Source: Phallusia mammillata
Taxonomy: Eukaryota > Chordata > Ascidiacea > Phlebobranchia > Ascidiidae
Length of the DNA: 64,000 bases
Direction: 5' to 3'
NCBI GenBank assembly: GCA_003260075.1
Contig: QLIY01000194.1
Location: 1-64,000 of the forward strand
In this document: positions 32,501-41,912 of the stretch, one piece after another
Layout of the letters: each line of letters starts with the position of its first letter
Numbering within the stretch: position 1 is the stretch's first letter
Position numbers and translations under genes: made by a program
The notes under the pieces: model-generated
Told to the model about the DNA's origin: nothing
Seen by the model: only the letters and a program-made list of their open reading frames with translations
Database searches by the model: none

Positions 32501-34351
32501 GATATTGATTGCGCATTAAGGGGTGCCGATAATCCGTTGATGATTGGTTTACAAAATTGCTTATTGTCATGCACTACGGAATCATATTTTCAATTTTAGT
32601 TTCTGCGTCTTGCATCCATCGAATTAAAATAAAAGCAAAATGATGTGCTATTTATAGTATATGTACCTGCCTAATGGAACATAAAAAACACTTCAATGAT
32701 GTTTTTGTCACAAGTTTCACAAGCAATAAAATCGTGTGTGCCTGAAGGGCGCTGGAACAGTTTATACAAATGGATCAGAAAGTTACCTAGCAACGAACAA
32801 AACCATAGGTACACATAGCCAACCATGGACTTAACTTGACAGCAAATTGATTAGGGCAGTCTTTTGTCCTGGATAAGCCACCACGTGTACTCTTCCGTTT
32901 CTATTAGTCGTTTAGATTGCGCAACACTTTAACATAAAACCCGAGCGTTAACACTTGTATGTCATTGTCAGGTTCAGGCAGAGTTCAAGAAGGCATGGGA
33001 ACGCTTCAACCTCTCAGTTGAGATCCAGAAGGGGCGAAGAGAGCGAAGCAGGTCCTCGGTCACAATGTTAACAAGCTTTAACAGCACAGCATCCCAACAG
33101 GTCTGTACTGAGACAACTACTATATAGCATCTTAGATTTTGCTGTCTGAAAGTCCATATGTGTATGCGACTTATAGTTACCTGGAATACGCATTGCTTTG
33201 TAAACGGTATTGCATGGGAAGTCTGTACGATGTCCATTTAACTGTGGCATTAAAGTCTTGCATTAAAAAATGCAAAAAAATATTTTCTAACACGGTCGTA
33301 CAGAAGTGCCCATCTTCAACCTGTGAAAGCCAAAATGATGACCATGTTAAAAACAATTCAAAATATTTTTATAGGCTCGACTTTCGATCGGTGGAGCAAG
33401 CAACGGCAAAGGTCATCGGGGAAATGGTTGCCTATTGACTCGTCCAATGACTTCAAACTGTGAAATGAGAGAGGTGCGTTTTTTTTCTTGTATTCTATTA
33501 TTGTTTTAATCTTTAATGCTTGTTTTCTTGTTAGCTAAGCGGACCTTGGCTTTGCTGTGTTGCCACTGTGTTGTTTTTATCGTGCTTACTTGTTTCTAGG
33601 TCACAATGGGTACACCCAGATGCATGGAAATGGAAACATCGTTTGCGGAAGATCAAAATTGCAACAATAACAATCGATGCGACGTATGTGATCTGTAATT
33701 GTGTATTTGTGTTGTGTTATCAAATTTGTCAAAACGACATAACTACCGGCCTTGTCTTAATGTCTGGACAAAGTCTTGAAAATCAAGGACTCAATGGGAA
33801 AATCATTTCTTTCCCAGAACAATACTGAAGGTACATCGCTTATGGCGACAAGACGCAACGGTCCTCCTCCCTTCATTCGAACGCAGAGCGGAGGATTTGC
33901 GTCGCGTGGCAACGATCTCATCCTCCCCATTGCGGAAGAGGACGATAAAGCGGAGGAAGAGTTCGAACGCGCTGTTGAACGACAGGTGGAGTGTCCAGCC
34001 GGGAGCTTCAACGTCGAGATGTCCCAAGATGCGGAACAAGAGGAGCTCGATGAGTTAAATGACGTTATCGGACAAGAGGAAGGCGCCATCTCGTGGCGGA
34101 ACCGCATGTCCCGGTCGAAACGCGCCGAGTCTGAAGATTCCGGTATTTCGTCAAACTTTTTCTCCAGTATTCGGCGTGGGTCGGGTGGAAAAACTGACGC
34201 CAGCCTCACAAACTCTGTGTACGGGTGCGACAGCGCCGCCAGTGGCAGCGACGGGGAAAGCTTGACTGATGGCAAGGTGGCGCTCTTGAATCCCACTGAC
34301 ATTGCCACGAGCGAGGGAAAGCCCCTAGTGAAGGGTGGCGACGCTGTGTAA
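21098..34351 (+). CDS. PTHR: Parathyroid hormone receptor, class B1 GPCR (whole gene)
   Basis: Spliced gene. Coding blocks: 21098-21212, 22525-22647, one of 24450-24595 or 25470-25603, then 26788-26882, 28369-28564, 29345-29498, 30303-30363, 30693-30759, 30944-31041, 31236-31377, 31977-32018, 32972-33100 and 33818-34351. All junctions are GT/AG and in phase, giving 633 (first alternative) or 629 (second) residues after the signal peptide. The ectodomain has the six class-B cysteines. The 7TM core shows landmarks of vertebrate PTH receptors: [11 protein letters not shown] (TM2), [10 protein letters not shown] (TM3), S-C-W-D in loop 2, [12 protein letters not shown] before TM6 and YCFCNGEV at the end of TM7. 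Such receptors bind PTH-family peptides at the plasma membrane and couple mainly to Gs and Gq. Exon borders match vertebrate exons E1, E3, G and M1 onward; the mammal-type E2 insert is absent. The signal exon is not securely found. Confidence 0.95.
22200..22233. repeat. Direct repeat split by a C run (12 bp x 2)
   Basis: The 12-mer TGACAGCTAGCA occurs at 22200-22211 and again at 22222-22233, with exactly 10 C bases between the copies. The arrangement matches two larger cases at 25945-26184 and 55411-55597. It lies in the PTH receptor intron between E1 and E3. Confidence 0.9.
22525..22647 (+). CDS. PTHR: PTH receptor exon E3 (cysteines 2 to 4)
   Basis: Acceptor ccacacag, donor TCCG|gtaagc, phase 1 to phase 1. 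It encodes [13 protein letters not shown] and [12 protein letters not shown], the class-B ectodomain core with cysteines 2, 3 and 4 and the W-D and C-W motifs. Confidence 0.93.
23417..23500. repeat. Poly(C) run, 84 bases
   Basis: An uninterrupted C run between ttcattt and taggggg in the PTH receptor intron that precedes exon G version A. No flanking direct repeat or transposon end is evident. Length in the genome is uncertain. Confidence 0.95.
24450..24595 (+). CDS. PTHR: PTH receptor exon G, version A (alternative)
   Basis: 146 nt, acceptor ttgtatatag, donor GGATAT|gtaagc, phase 1 to phase 0. It encodes cysteine 5 ([10 protein letters not shown]), an N-K-T glycosylation sequon and W-M-D-Y-S-R-C with cysteine 6, then a 20-residue stalk leading to TM1. 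It joins in frame to 22525-22647 and to 26788-26882. Over the 22 residues after cysteine 5 it has the same length as version B and shares about 10 positions. Its stalk is four residues longer. Confidence 0.9.
25470..25603 (+). CDS. PTHR: PTH receptor exon G, version B (alternative)
   Basis: 134 nt, acceptor caattgtgtag, donor AGAAAA|gtgagt, phase 1 to phase 0. It encodes [11 protein letters not shown], an N-Q-T sequon and W-I-D-Y-S-E-C, then a 16-residue stalk. It is the version closer to vertebrate receptors (compare N-R-T-W-A-N-Y-S-E-C). If spliced after version A instead of in place of it, it would be read out of frame and reach TGA near its end. Confidence 0.9.
25945..26184. repeat. Tandem duplication (about 114 bp x 2) separated by 11 C
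   Basis: Copy 1 is 25945-26058 and copy 2 is 26070-26184. Both start GGTAAAGCGTTACTCGCTGC and end GCATGTGCATGTTGTGT, and they differ at only a couple of places (ACTAGT/ATTAGT; GTTAACG/GTCTAACG). The junction is a pure run of C (26059-26069). It sits in the intron after exon G version B. Confidence 0.92.
26788..26882 (+). CDS. PTHR: PTH receptor exon M1 (TM1)
   Basis: Acceptor gtcacttgcag, donor TTCAA|gtaaga, phase 0 to phase 2. It encodes [15 protein letters not shown] and the rest of TM1 (I-I-L-G-Y-F). Confidence 0.93.
28369..28564 (+). CDS. PTHR: PTH receptor exon for TM2 and extracellular loop 1
   Basis: Acceptor tcatgtag, donor TCCCTG|gtgagt, phase 2 to phase 0. It encodes [14 protein letters not shown], the TM2 signature of class B receptors, then F-V-K-D-Q-V-L-F and a loop of about 35 residues, shorter than the proline/alanine-rich loop of mammalian PTH1R. 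Confidence 0.95.
28626..29042. mobile_element. Foldback/Mutator-like MITE in a PTH receptor intron
   Basis: The element at 28635-29033 (399 bp) is bounded by the perfect 9-bp duplication ctcatggcc (28626-28634 and 29034-29042). The two ends are very long imperfect inverted repeats: left GGGCTCCTCTAAAATACGC, right GCGTATTTTAGAGTAGCCC, followed inward by about 70 bp starting with TTGACAGTTAGGGCTTTTAG and its complement. The right arm also carries short tandem GATTGCGTA-type units. A 9-bp duplication with long inverted repeats suggests a Mutator-like or foldback family. There is no coding capacity. Confidence 0.85.
29345..29498 (+). CDS. PTHR: PTH receptor exon for TM3 and start of TM4
   Basis: Acceptor ttctattgcag, donor TGGG|gtaagt, phase 0 to phase 1. 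It encodes L-T-C-K-I-V (the TM3 cysteine that pairs with loop 2), [18 protein letters not shown] and D-K-K-Y-L-W ahead of TM4. Confidence 0.95.
30303..30363 (+). CDS. PTHR: PTH receptor exon for TM4
   Basis: Acceptor tttggtctgcag, donor GACTC|gtaagt, phase 1 to phase 2. It encodes [15 protein letters not shown]. Confidence 0.92.
30693..30759 (+). CDS. PTHR: PTH receptor exon for extracellular loop 2 and start of TM5
   Basis: Acceptor tttactcgcag, donor AGCGTG|gtaagc, phase 2 to phase 0. It encodes S-C-W-D-V-S (the loop 2 cysteine) and [13 protein letters not shown]. Confidence 0.92.
30944..31041 (+). CDS. PTHR: PTH receptor exon for TM5 and intracellular loop 3
   Basis: Acceptor cttattttgtag, donor TACAA|gtgagc, phase 0 to phase 2. 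It encodes [13 protein letters not shown] and the basic loop 3 ending R-R-Q-Y. Confidence 0.93.
31236..31377 (+). CDS. PTHR: PTH receptor exon for TM6, loop 3 and start of TM7
   Basis: Acceptor gttttactcag, donor TTCCAG|gtgagt, phase 2 to phase 0. It encodes [16 protein letters not shown] (the TM6 P-x-x-G kink) and F-F-N-S-F-Q at the start of TM7. Confidence 0.95.
31486..31560 (-). repeat. SINE-like fragment with tRNA B-box, copy 1
   Basis: On the minus strand the sequence reads GTCTTAGGCGAGCTTCCTGG, then GTTCAAATCCCGTG and a short A run. This resembles the 3' half of a tRNA (T-loop GGTTCAAATCC) followed by an A tail. A clear A-box and a folded tRNA are not evident, so a tRNA-derived SINE remnant is more likely than a functional tRNA. 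It resembles the copy at 38853-38920. Confidence 0.5.
31977..32018 (+). CDS. PTHR: PTH receptor micro-exon for the end of TM7
   Basis: 42 nt, acceptor tttgttgcag, donor GGAGAG|gtaggc, phase 0 on both sides. It encodes [14 protein letters not shown], the class-B TM7 hallmark. The 14-codon exon is also separate in vertebrate homologues. Confidence 0.95.
32972..33100 (+). CDS. PTHR: PTH receptor exon for helix 8 and proximal tail
   Basis: Acceptor cattgtcag, donor CAACAG|gtctgt, phase 0 on both sides. It encodes [12 protein letters not shown], matching helix 8 of PTH receptors, then a basic/serine-rich stretch (R-R-E-R-S-R-S-S-V) likely to be a kinase and arrestin site cluster. Confidence 0.9.
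33818..34351 (+). CDS. PTHR: PTH receptor terminal exon (cytoplasmic tail)
   Basis: Acceptor tttctttcccag, phase 0, with stop TAA at 34349-34351. The 177-residue tail is serine- and acid-rich ([16 protein letters not shown]) and ends G-G-D-A-V, which fits a class III PDZ-binding terminus (acidic residue at -2, valine at 0). Mammalian PTH1R also ends in a PDZ ligand, but of another class. The first canonical AATAAA I see after the stop is at 35674-35679. Confidence 0.85.
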   Translation, partial: NNTEGTSLMATRRNGPPPFIRTQSGGFASRGNDLILPIAEEDDKAEEEFERAVERQVECPAGSFNVEMSQDAEQEELDELNDVIGQEEGAISWRNRMSRSKRAESEDSGISSNFFSSIRRGSGGKTDASLTNSVYGCDSAASGSDGESLTDGKVALLNPTDIATSEGKPLVKGGDAV

Positions 34352-37300
34352 AAGAAAAATAACTCATTTGTAGACCCACTTTCTTCAATCACCAGCTTCA
34401 AAACGCCGCGGAAAAAGAGTTGAACAGGGTAATCTGCTTGCCAAAAGATTCTCCCATAGTGTTACGTCACATCGAAAGCTTCGTTATTAAGTATCCGAAT
34501 CGCCAGCGCTTGTTCAAGTCGTGATTTTGTGAATGTACCTAAATGTGGTAGTAGAAAGATTTCTACGCACTTTAAACACAACTAATGTGTGCTGCATATA
34601 GCATTGACAATTTTAAGCATTTTGTGAAGTGATCGTTACATTTTGACAACAACTTGTCCAATCTGCTATTTGTTCTTAGCTTATTGCATTTCGTCATGAA
34701 AAGTTTCTGTGTTTTGCTCGGCATACGATAAGATCACGTTATACACAAAAAATTTTATCACCATTCCATTGTAACAAAAACTCGGTGTCGTCTACAAAAC
34801 CAAATTTACTGACGTGTTCGTCCGTGATTTTTAAAATGCTTGTGGTTGTTGTTTCCAGTACGGCATTTCCTACCTACACAACTCTCGTCAACTCGTTTCT
34901 GTATTATTTGACCAAACACACTGTTTTTCTGCAGCTTTTTAAATTTGTTATTAAGGTGCTCCCTCAAAGATGTATTGCTTGTTTGAATGCCACCACTGAA
35001 CTCAAAACAGCCACAGAATTTTGGTATGATGTTAGCTCTAGTGTTTCAACCAAATGTGAACAAAGCTCGTTAAGTTTTCCACCACCTCCAAATTTGGTGC
35101 AAATAGACTTAACCTTCTCGCTAACCACCAGTTGTTACATTTTCCGAATTTTTTCACCTTCACTGATAACCACAATAAGTTTGCGTTGCGATTCAAAGCT
35201 GATCTGTTGATTATGGTTTATGTTGGTATCACAGTAGGGTTGTCGTTAAATCTTGATGGTGCTTAAGTTCCGTCACGTTCTCAATCTCAACAGTTTCCTC
35301 TACCTTGCTCAACTTGCTCTTGCATCTATATTGTGTTGTTGTTGTTTTCTTGCGCCAAGTTCCATGTTGTCGCATTCGATTTCAAAAATATAGGTCTTTA
35401 TCCATTTTGGGATGTTGTTTACGAACCACAGGATGATACATCTTTTCTGTATAGTTACATTAGGATCATTTGTTACCCTCAATGCTTTTGATCACAAACT
35501 GCATGACCAGAAAAATTTAAAGCAATCTCCCTGACATTGATTATTAAACAGAACTACGAATCGACTCAAACGTATTAACTATATTTCAAAAAGATCAACT
35601 TGTTACAAACAAAGTAAAACTATATCATGTAGCTTTTGTCGACCTCAAGTAGTACAGAAACGCAATATGTCAAAATAAATATTTAAATACGATAAACGTT
35701 AGTAATAATCCGTTTCGACTTTACATTTTAGATTGTGGAAATTTGAAAAATGTTTGTCAGTCGACAGCCATTGTCGTCACGACTTCTTACGTAGTTTTTG
35801 CCAATGTTTGAATTATACATGACTTGGGCCACAAAACGATGATGTCAACCTTTTACTCAAGATGGTTCCGTCAGTAATTTAATTACATTTGCGATATGCA
35901 TATGTTTCACGGCGGATCAGTTGTTAAGCAAGCTTATTTAAAAACCCAGTCACAGAAAGGTACGAATTCACATGTCTAGAAAAGCTGTTCAGATTTATTT
36001 TCTATGGTTTTAGGGGTTTCACACTCAATATCTAAACCAGGGGTGCAAATCTGAGTCCGCAAAGACAAATTTAAGCGGCCGTGAAAATGTGCATTGAAGT
36101 GAATGTAATGGTGGCTGTAAATGAACTCATTTGCTAGAGTCTAGACATTTGGCTCAAAACTTTGGTCTGGATGCATTTTGTGAAACTGGTAATATGTAGT
36201 ACCAAAACAGCAGCAATACGCGCCAGACTTTGTCTATTATGTGCAAACAACTTAACATTACAGATAGGGACTTCATAAGCAGTTAAGACTGATTAACAAT
36301 TCGTCCAGCTGAAACAACGGATAAAGCAAAAAATGAATTTGAGTTTCAGCCACCAGTAGAAGAGATATAATGAGATAAAACCCTCTTTACATTAGTAATA
36401 CATAAACTAAAAGCGCGGAGACACTTGACAGCCGTTAGTAAATTAAGAACTATTATGTTGCCGTCATAGCAAAAAAGACCCATACATACACAAGCAATTA
36501 TTTTTCTTCATGAAAAATCTGTATTTACTCACTGGTTTTAATATAATATTGCTGGGAAGCTTATGTATTGTCGCAAGTCATATCTGTGTGGGTGGCATTA
36601 GGCAAAGTTACGTCATCGGCACTCGAAAATTATTACAGCTTGGAAAGTTGAGTCTGTCCGAAATCCAAGGAGAACAAGGGTCGATTTACCACACAAGGGG
36701 ATAGATCGTGAAAGTCGTCCGATCGACAGGAGGGCATTACATCGTTTTTTTTCCCAATTCGACACGCGTCGTCGCCCGCGGGGTGTTTTGTCTGACAGGA
36801 ACGGGCATTGGCCTATGGATTTCGCAGCGCCAGAATGGTTTACAGATTAACAGGCTCGCGCTGGCTGCAGGTGCTGACTCATAGAAGGCTCAATCAAATT
36901 CTAGACTTTTTATGTTCGCTGTGGTGAATTATGACGACTGTAGTTTGCAATGTTGATTGGATTTGCACTGATAAGAATGTGATCTTTGTTGATTGACAAG
37001 TGAACGAGTGCCAGCCACCGCAGCGGGGTGGTACGCCTACCCGCCTTACTTAGGGGTAGCCACAAACCTTGAGGCGTGGTTAGAATAGGATAAGCAGGCT
37101 GTACTAATGTAAGATTTTGTAGTGAACAAGACACGTTCTGAATTTGTCTGGAACAAAATAAACAATTCACTGAGAAATCGGTAAACTCGATTTCGGCTCA
37201 GACGCAAAAGACCAGACTAGAAACTTTGGACCGTTTTTGTCTCTTGCACTAATGCAGGTACTCAGGTTGAGTTTATTCCATGACTTCAGTAAGACTTTGA

Positions 37301-40300
37301 ACGGGCGATCATAAAAAGCGAGTCAACTGTTAGCGGTTTCGATTGCTTTACCGCCAATAAAGCGAGCGTGCAGAGATTCTGTGCGATAGGATCAAACCGA
37401 GAAGCATGTTTGCGGTGTCTTCGCCGGCGCCAGAGTCTCCGTCAACGCTTGTCGTTCCTTGTTGGTCTTGGCAATGGTTCTCGGCAAAGCTGAAAGCCGA
37501 TTCCAAACCTAAACCTTACTCAAACAGTGACGCAATTCTCGGTAGAAACTAGGAACACATCGAGTTTGCTGGGTTTAAGAATCTGGTTCATTAAATTTTG
37601 CACCGTTTCTTTGGTTAATGGTTTGCCATCTTTCACATAATATCAGCATTGTAAGCAACACCCTTCAGTGGTACAGTACAGAATGTTCTGTTTTCACTAC
37701 AGGTACAAAGAAAAAAAAGAACTTGTTGCATAGGCTACTAAATTTTGCTGTCGATATATATGAGTAGTTTGAACAACTTAATATTGCTGCCGCTTAAAGT
37801 TTGTTATTTTAATCGAGATTTGTAACTTAAGTCATGTGGTTTTCTTGAAAAGAAGAGCATTTGTTACCAGTCCTCGATTTGGCTTTAATGAAGATTGCTC
37901 ATGAAAACAGACTCGTAAGCGGCGCCGCCTTTGACATTTGCTTGGTTCGCCGTAAGCGTTTGTTGCAAGCATAAACAAGCGCATATCGCGCATTAGTGCT
38001 CTTTCGGTTTTTACCTGGGCCACAAACCCGTCAAATACACAAACAAACTCAGTTTTGGCATTTCTACCTTGACGCATTGCGGTCAATTTGTTTTTGGTTC
38101 ATCTGTGCCCTTGCAGCCTAGATTGAAAGTTAGGGGCCTCAAGAAACCCACGGAAAGATGATTGCTAAGGCATCAGAAAACCGATAAGCGTGTTTGATAT
38201 GAAGTGCTTGCGTTGCTTGTGGTATTTGCAATCGTCCGACATCAAACTAACGAGACAGGCGGTGCTTGCGTTCAAAGGCCGCGGTGGGCAATTCGATATT
38301 TCATACGTCACGCATGTGAGTGTTTTCAAAGGGCGAGTGTGACTTTCGTGTTGCAATCTAGTACACTGGGGTACATCGCATTAGCAAAAAAAGTGCCAGT
38401 CAGTTATAAATACGTGTGGGCACATACAACGCCCAGCTAAGTCTACAATACACATTGCCCTGCACGGGATTTAGCAATACAAATACTAGATTAAACAAAT
38501 AGGACCCGGCACCCACGCAGTCAAATATGGAGCCCACAAAGCGCAATTTCGCGCCACGAGACGCTTATCTTCGTCGCTTGTTTCGAGCAACAAATACGTG
38601 CGGGTGATTGCGTGCTTTTCACGGAACCGTGGGTGATCGTGTATCTTCCATTTCCCGGTTAAATTTCTGTGGTCTGCCACAAAGAGTGGGTTAAACCGTT
38701 CGAGACGGAACAAACTGCGGTTGCCGGAAGTCGCATGGCACTCAAGGGCATCTGAGATGGTCCGCAGATACTTTGTTGATTTGATTTTGCGCCTGATTTT
38801 GTTTAGGCACATGACCCAGCGGATAACAACCGTTGCTAGACATTATTTGATTGTTTTTTACGGCGTTTGAACCCACGAGCTTACCTGGGACGAATTCTGA
38901 TCAGTTGCCACGGGACTAAGTTATTTATGCACAAGCGGAAAGGAAAACTGTTAATAAAGTTTAAAACTCTTGATCAACTCAAAAATGCTTTAAGGCACAA
39001 AGACATGTAGAGGATGGCGTTTTTACATCACAATTTGGCAGATTTCTGTGTAAATAGCTTTTCCTGTTGCCAAATATTTGCCTTCGGTTTATAAAGAATA
39101 CCCACAAGTGTTTGAATTTTCATTACTGGTAGCACACAATTAGGTTGATTCGAAGAAACAGAAAATGTTTGCCAGCAACGCAGGCCTGATGACAGAGCCG
39201 AGCAACCGCCAACGCCGACTGAAATCAGCCAAGAAACCTCCCCCACGCCCTGCCCAATTCCTGGTAATTCATGCAGCAAATTAGCCAGAAAACAAAAAAG
39301 CCAACATACTCCGCGTTGCGTGCTGCTGCTGCCGTTTGTAGGTTTTGCGCCGGACCTTGTCACGTTTTACATCGCTGCGCACGCCCCACACGCACAAAAC
39401 CACATTCCCGACATATTTAGTTCCTGCGAATCCCCCCACCAAAACGTTTGCAAGTCGATAGTTCAGATTGCATTTTAAGGCAATAGTCAGGAAAAGCAGG
39501 CGCTGCTGGATAAACATACACATCTTTGTAGCTAAAAGTAACTTTGTTCTGGTGCCGGGGGTGTGTGAGATGTTTTCTTTGGCATGAGGCTTAACGTGAA
39601 TGACGTGCATCAACTCATTTGACCTTTGGCCTTGCGGCGCTTATTAAGTCGATGTGTTATTATGGCGAGAAAATGGTGGCTAACATTGACCTATTCAAAG
39701 CACCTCTGACATCGGGGGTTAGATAAGCAAACTTGGAAATAAACAGGATGAAGTGCAAACATTAATAATGGTCGAAATCTAAATTAAATTTTGCTTTGAT
39801 AGGTAGACCAACGTTTTGCCTAGTGTTTGCCAAGTAATAAAAAGTTAAGGTTTACCAAACAACAGCATACGTAGATTTTCGCCTCGGCGCGTATCTGATT
39901 GCATACAGAAAACAACGCGTCGTTAATCACAATGAGATGGGCGCTTGGTTCTTTGAAATCCAAGCGCTTCAACCCAGGTTCAGACACGTAATTAACAAAG
40001 AATGCTATTGTAAATATCTCCAGGCGATTCCGAGTATCGAATAACGTAAACAACTGTTATTTTTGGAAGTGCACAAACGTGACTGGCGCAGAAGAAATGC
40101 TGGGATAAGCCACCACAAGTAGGTTTAAACTTAAAAAGCGCCTAAGGAACCTTGGACCATTGCGTGTGCAGTACGGTCTGGTGCTGACTGGTCTAGTCTG
40201 TGGGTGTCGCTAATTCTTGGTACGCAAATCGTGTATTAAGTAAAGTGGGTGGCGATGGAACGGAACGGAACCTGCAATTAACTATAGTTAAAGTATACTA

Positions 40301-40618
40301 CTCGCATGTAAACTTATAAATGCCGGTGTTTGGTACCATTGTCTTGTTACTCGTATTGCTGTGTAAAATGCAGATCTCTGTCTTCTGCGTCAATACTTGT
40401 ACATGCACTGCTAAGCATAAGAGCAGTTGATTGGCTAAAAATTTTGCAGAAAACAGTAGCAAACTCTGAGCAAACTAGTCATTGTCAATGTGGATAGACC
40501 AACGTCGATGATGGATAAAAATAGACACGAGAATCACGACCCCACAGCAAAAGCGAAGAGTTAACATCGTTACTTTTAGAAATAGCTGACAGAAGAAGTA
40601 GGTTTGAATAACCAGCAG
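34352..40618. other. PTH receptor 3' flank, then non-coding
   Basis: The first 1.3 kb may be the PTH receptor 3' UTR (AATAAA at 35674). An open frame at 34785-35210 (+) has no recognisable family and lies in this putative UTR. Around 36034 a CAGGGGTGCAAAT start resembles a hAT end, but I find no partner end. No gene is supported up to 40.6 kb. Confidence 0.45.
38853..38920 (-). repeat. SINE-like fragment with tRNA B-box, copy 2
   Basis: On the minus strand it reads GTCCCAGGTAAGCTCGTGG, then GTTCAAACGCCGT and an A-rich end. It is related to 31486-31560 over about 35 bases, including the T-loop-like GTTCAAA. The 5' part (GTGGCAACTGATCAG) is A-box-like. It is probably a member of a tRNA-derived SINE family rather than a tRNA gene. 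Confidence 0.5.
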
Positions 40619-40813
40619 ATGAGTGAAAATTTTACACATGGAGTGATTGTAAGTAGCGATGGACAGTTAGAAATACAAGGGTTACACACTGACCAGACCT
40701 GCTGTAGTTGCAGTTGTTGCAGAAGTAAGAAAACGTCTCCAATTTGTCGATGCAGCTGCCCTATTTCAAAACATTGTCCTTACAATGTGGTCTGTGCGGG
40801 AACCGGTGTGTAA
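40619..40813 (+). CDS. Small cysteine-rich ORF (tentative)
   Basis: An ATG at 40619 opens 64 codons ending in TAA. The second half has ten cysteines in 38 residues (T-C-C-S-C-S-C-C-R-S, I-C-R-C-S-C-P, H-C-P-Y, V-V-C). The C-x-C and C-C spacing recalls metallothioneins, but histidine, tyrosine and a long cysteine-free N-terminus argue against a typical one. GTAAGT at 40648 could be a splice donor inside the frame. The function is unknown, and chance remains possible. Confidence 0.25.
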   Translation: MSENFTHGVIVSSDGQLEIQGLHTDQTCCSCSCCRSKKTSPICRCSCPISKHCPYNVVCAGTGV

Positions 40814-41870
40814 TTCACGATTGAAAGTTGTAAGTTTTAATCTATGAAAAACTGTATCAGCATACCAGTTACCTGAGTGGAAAGGAATACCTGCTATATA
40901 ATATAGTGTAGCTGCATCGCGTTACCATCCACTCTTTTGCGTTCCATGACGTATTAACGGTGTGCAGTTATTTCCAGCTTGGTGATTGTTCAGTGCAATT
41001 GTGTCGCCATGTTTTCTTTCACCAAGCGTAGTCGACTCAACTCAACTCAATTCCCCACCCCTGTACTTGTGGTCCCCACAAAAAAGAACTATTACGCCAT
41101 AATTCGGTCACGCATGGCCAAACGAGACAAGGTAAATTTGGTTACGCATGATCAGGCAAGGCACCGAGAAGGGAAAGAGATAAAGCGCGAGAAGAAAAAC
41201 AACAGAATGCAACCGGGGTGACCATGGGCGAAAAGCAGGCTTTGATGACGGGCCAGATTGTTTCCGTTCATGAAAATGCGGTTCCGGATTGGTTCGTGTT
41301 ACAAGGGACCCGAACTGCGCTCAGTGCATTGTAGTTGTACTTGAATTTGGGCATAGTTCGAGTTGCTCCACTATGAACAGGTCGTTTCATAATTTGCAGG
41401 ATTGTTCGTTGAAGGAGTTTTATCGATCTTCGACCGAAAGTTGGCCTTTTAGAAGTTACTGTGTTGGATAAGCCCCTCTACATATTTACCACAAAACTTT
41501 AAAATTGGTTACCTTCAGCATAAAAATAAAAGTATTCATTGATAGTTTTCATTTGTTCGCAGCAAATCGTGTTGGTGGTTTGAACATGTTGGACTTTTAA
41601 TACAAATCGAGCATATACTAAGCGTTACTAGCGTCATATCCTTTGTCTGTTTTACAGCAAAACAGTATTTTTCAGCTCGTTTATAGAAACTGAAGGTTTG
41701 TTTGCAGAAGTAAAATTATCTTTTGTACGTAAATAGTAAAACAAATACCGACAGTACAGCGAATTGTGATTAAACGATGTGCGCAATAGCGAGATTGCAC
41801 ATAGATAGTCACAGAGTATGTAATATGTCAAAACGAGATTTGACGAGTGTCAATTATTGTGTTTACATTT
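40814..41870. other. Intergenic, nothing recognised
   Basis: About 1 kb with only short ORFs and a small CAACT tandem near 41036. It probably contains the 5' region of the PNPO-like gene. Confidence 0.5.
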
Positions 41871-41873
41871 CAG
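41871..41873 (+). promoter_or_regulatory. Candidate splice acceptor upstream of the PNPO-like ATG
   Basis: Pyrimidine-rich ATTGTGTTTACATTTCAG ends at 41873, 39 bases before the ATG. It could close a 5' UTR intron. In tunicates such an orphan acceptor may also receive a trans-spliced leader. Which of the two applies cannot be told from the window. Confidence 0.4.
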
Positions 41874-41912
41874 GCCGAGTAGGCTTTGTAACATTTTTTC
41901 ATCTGTACTGCG

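Noticed and set aside
33757-34401. 214-codon minus-strand ORF opposite the PTH receptor tail
   Set aside because: It is an antisense shadow of the serine-rich terminal exon; the plus-strand frame continues a spliced receptor.
34785-35210. 141-codon open frame after the PTH receptor stop
   Set aside because: It has no recognisable family and lies in the likely 3' UTR; low-complexity T-rich sequence favours such hydrophobic frames.
36034-36080. hAT left end CAGGGGTGCAAATCTG
   Set aside because: No partner end was found downstream or upstream.
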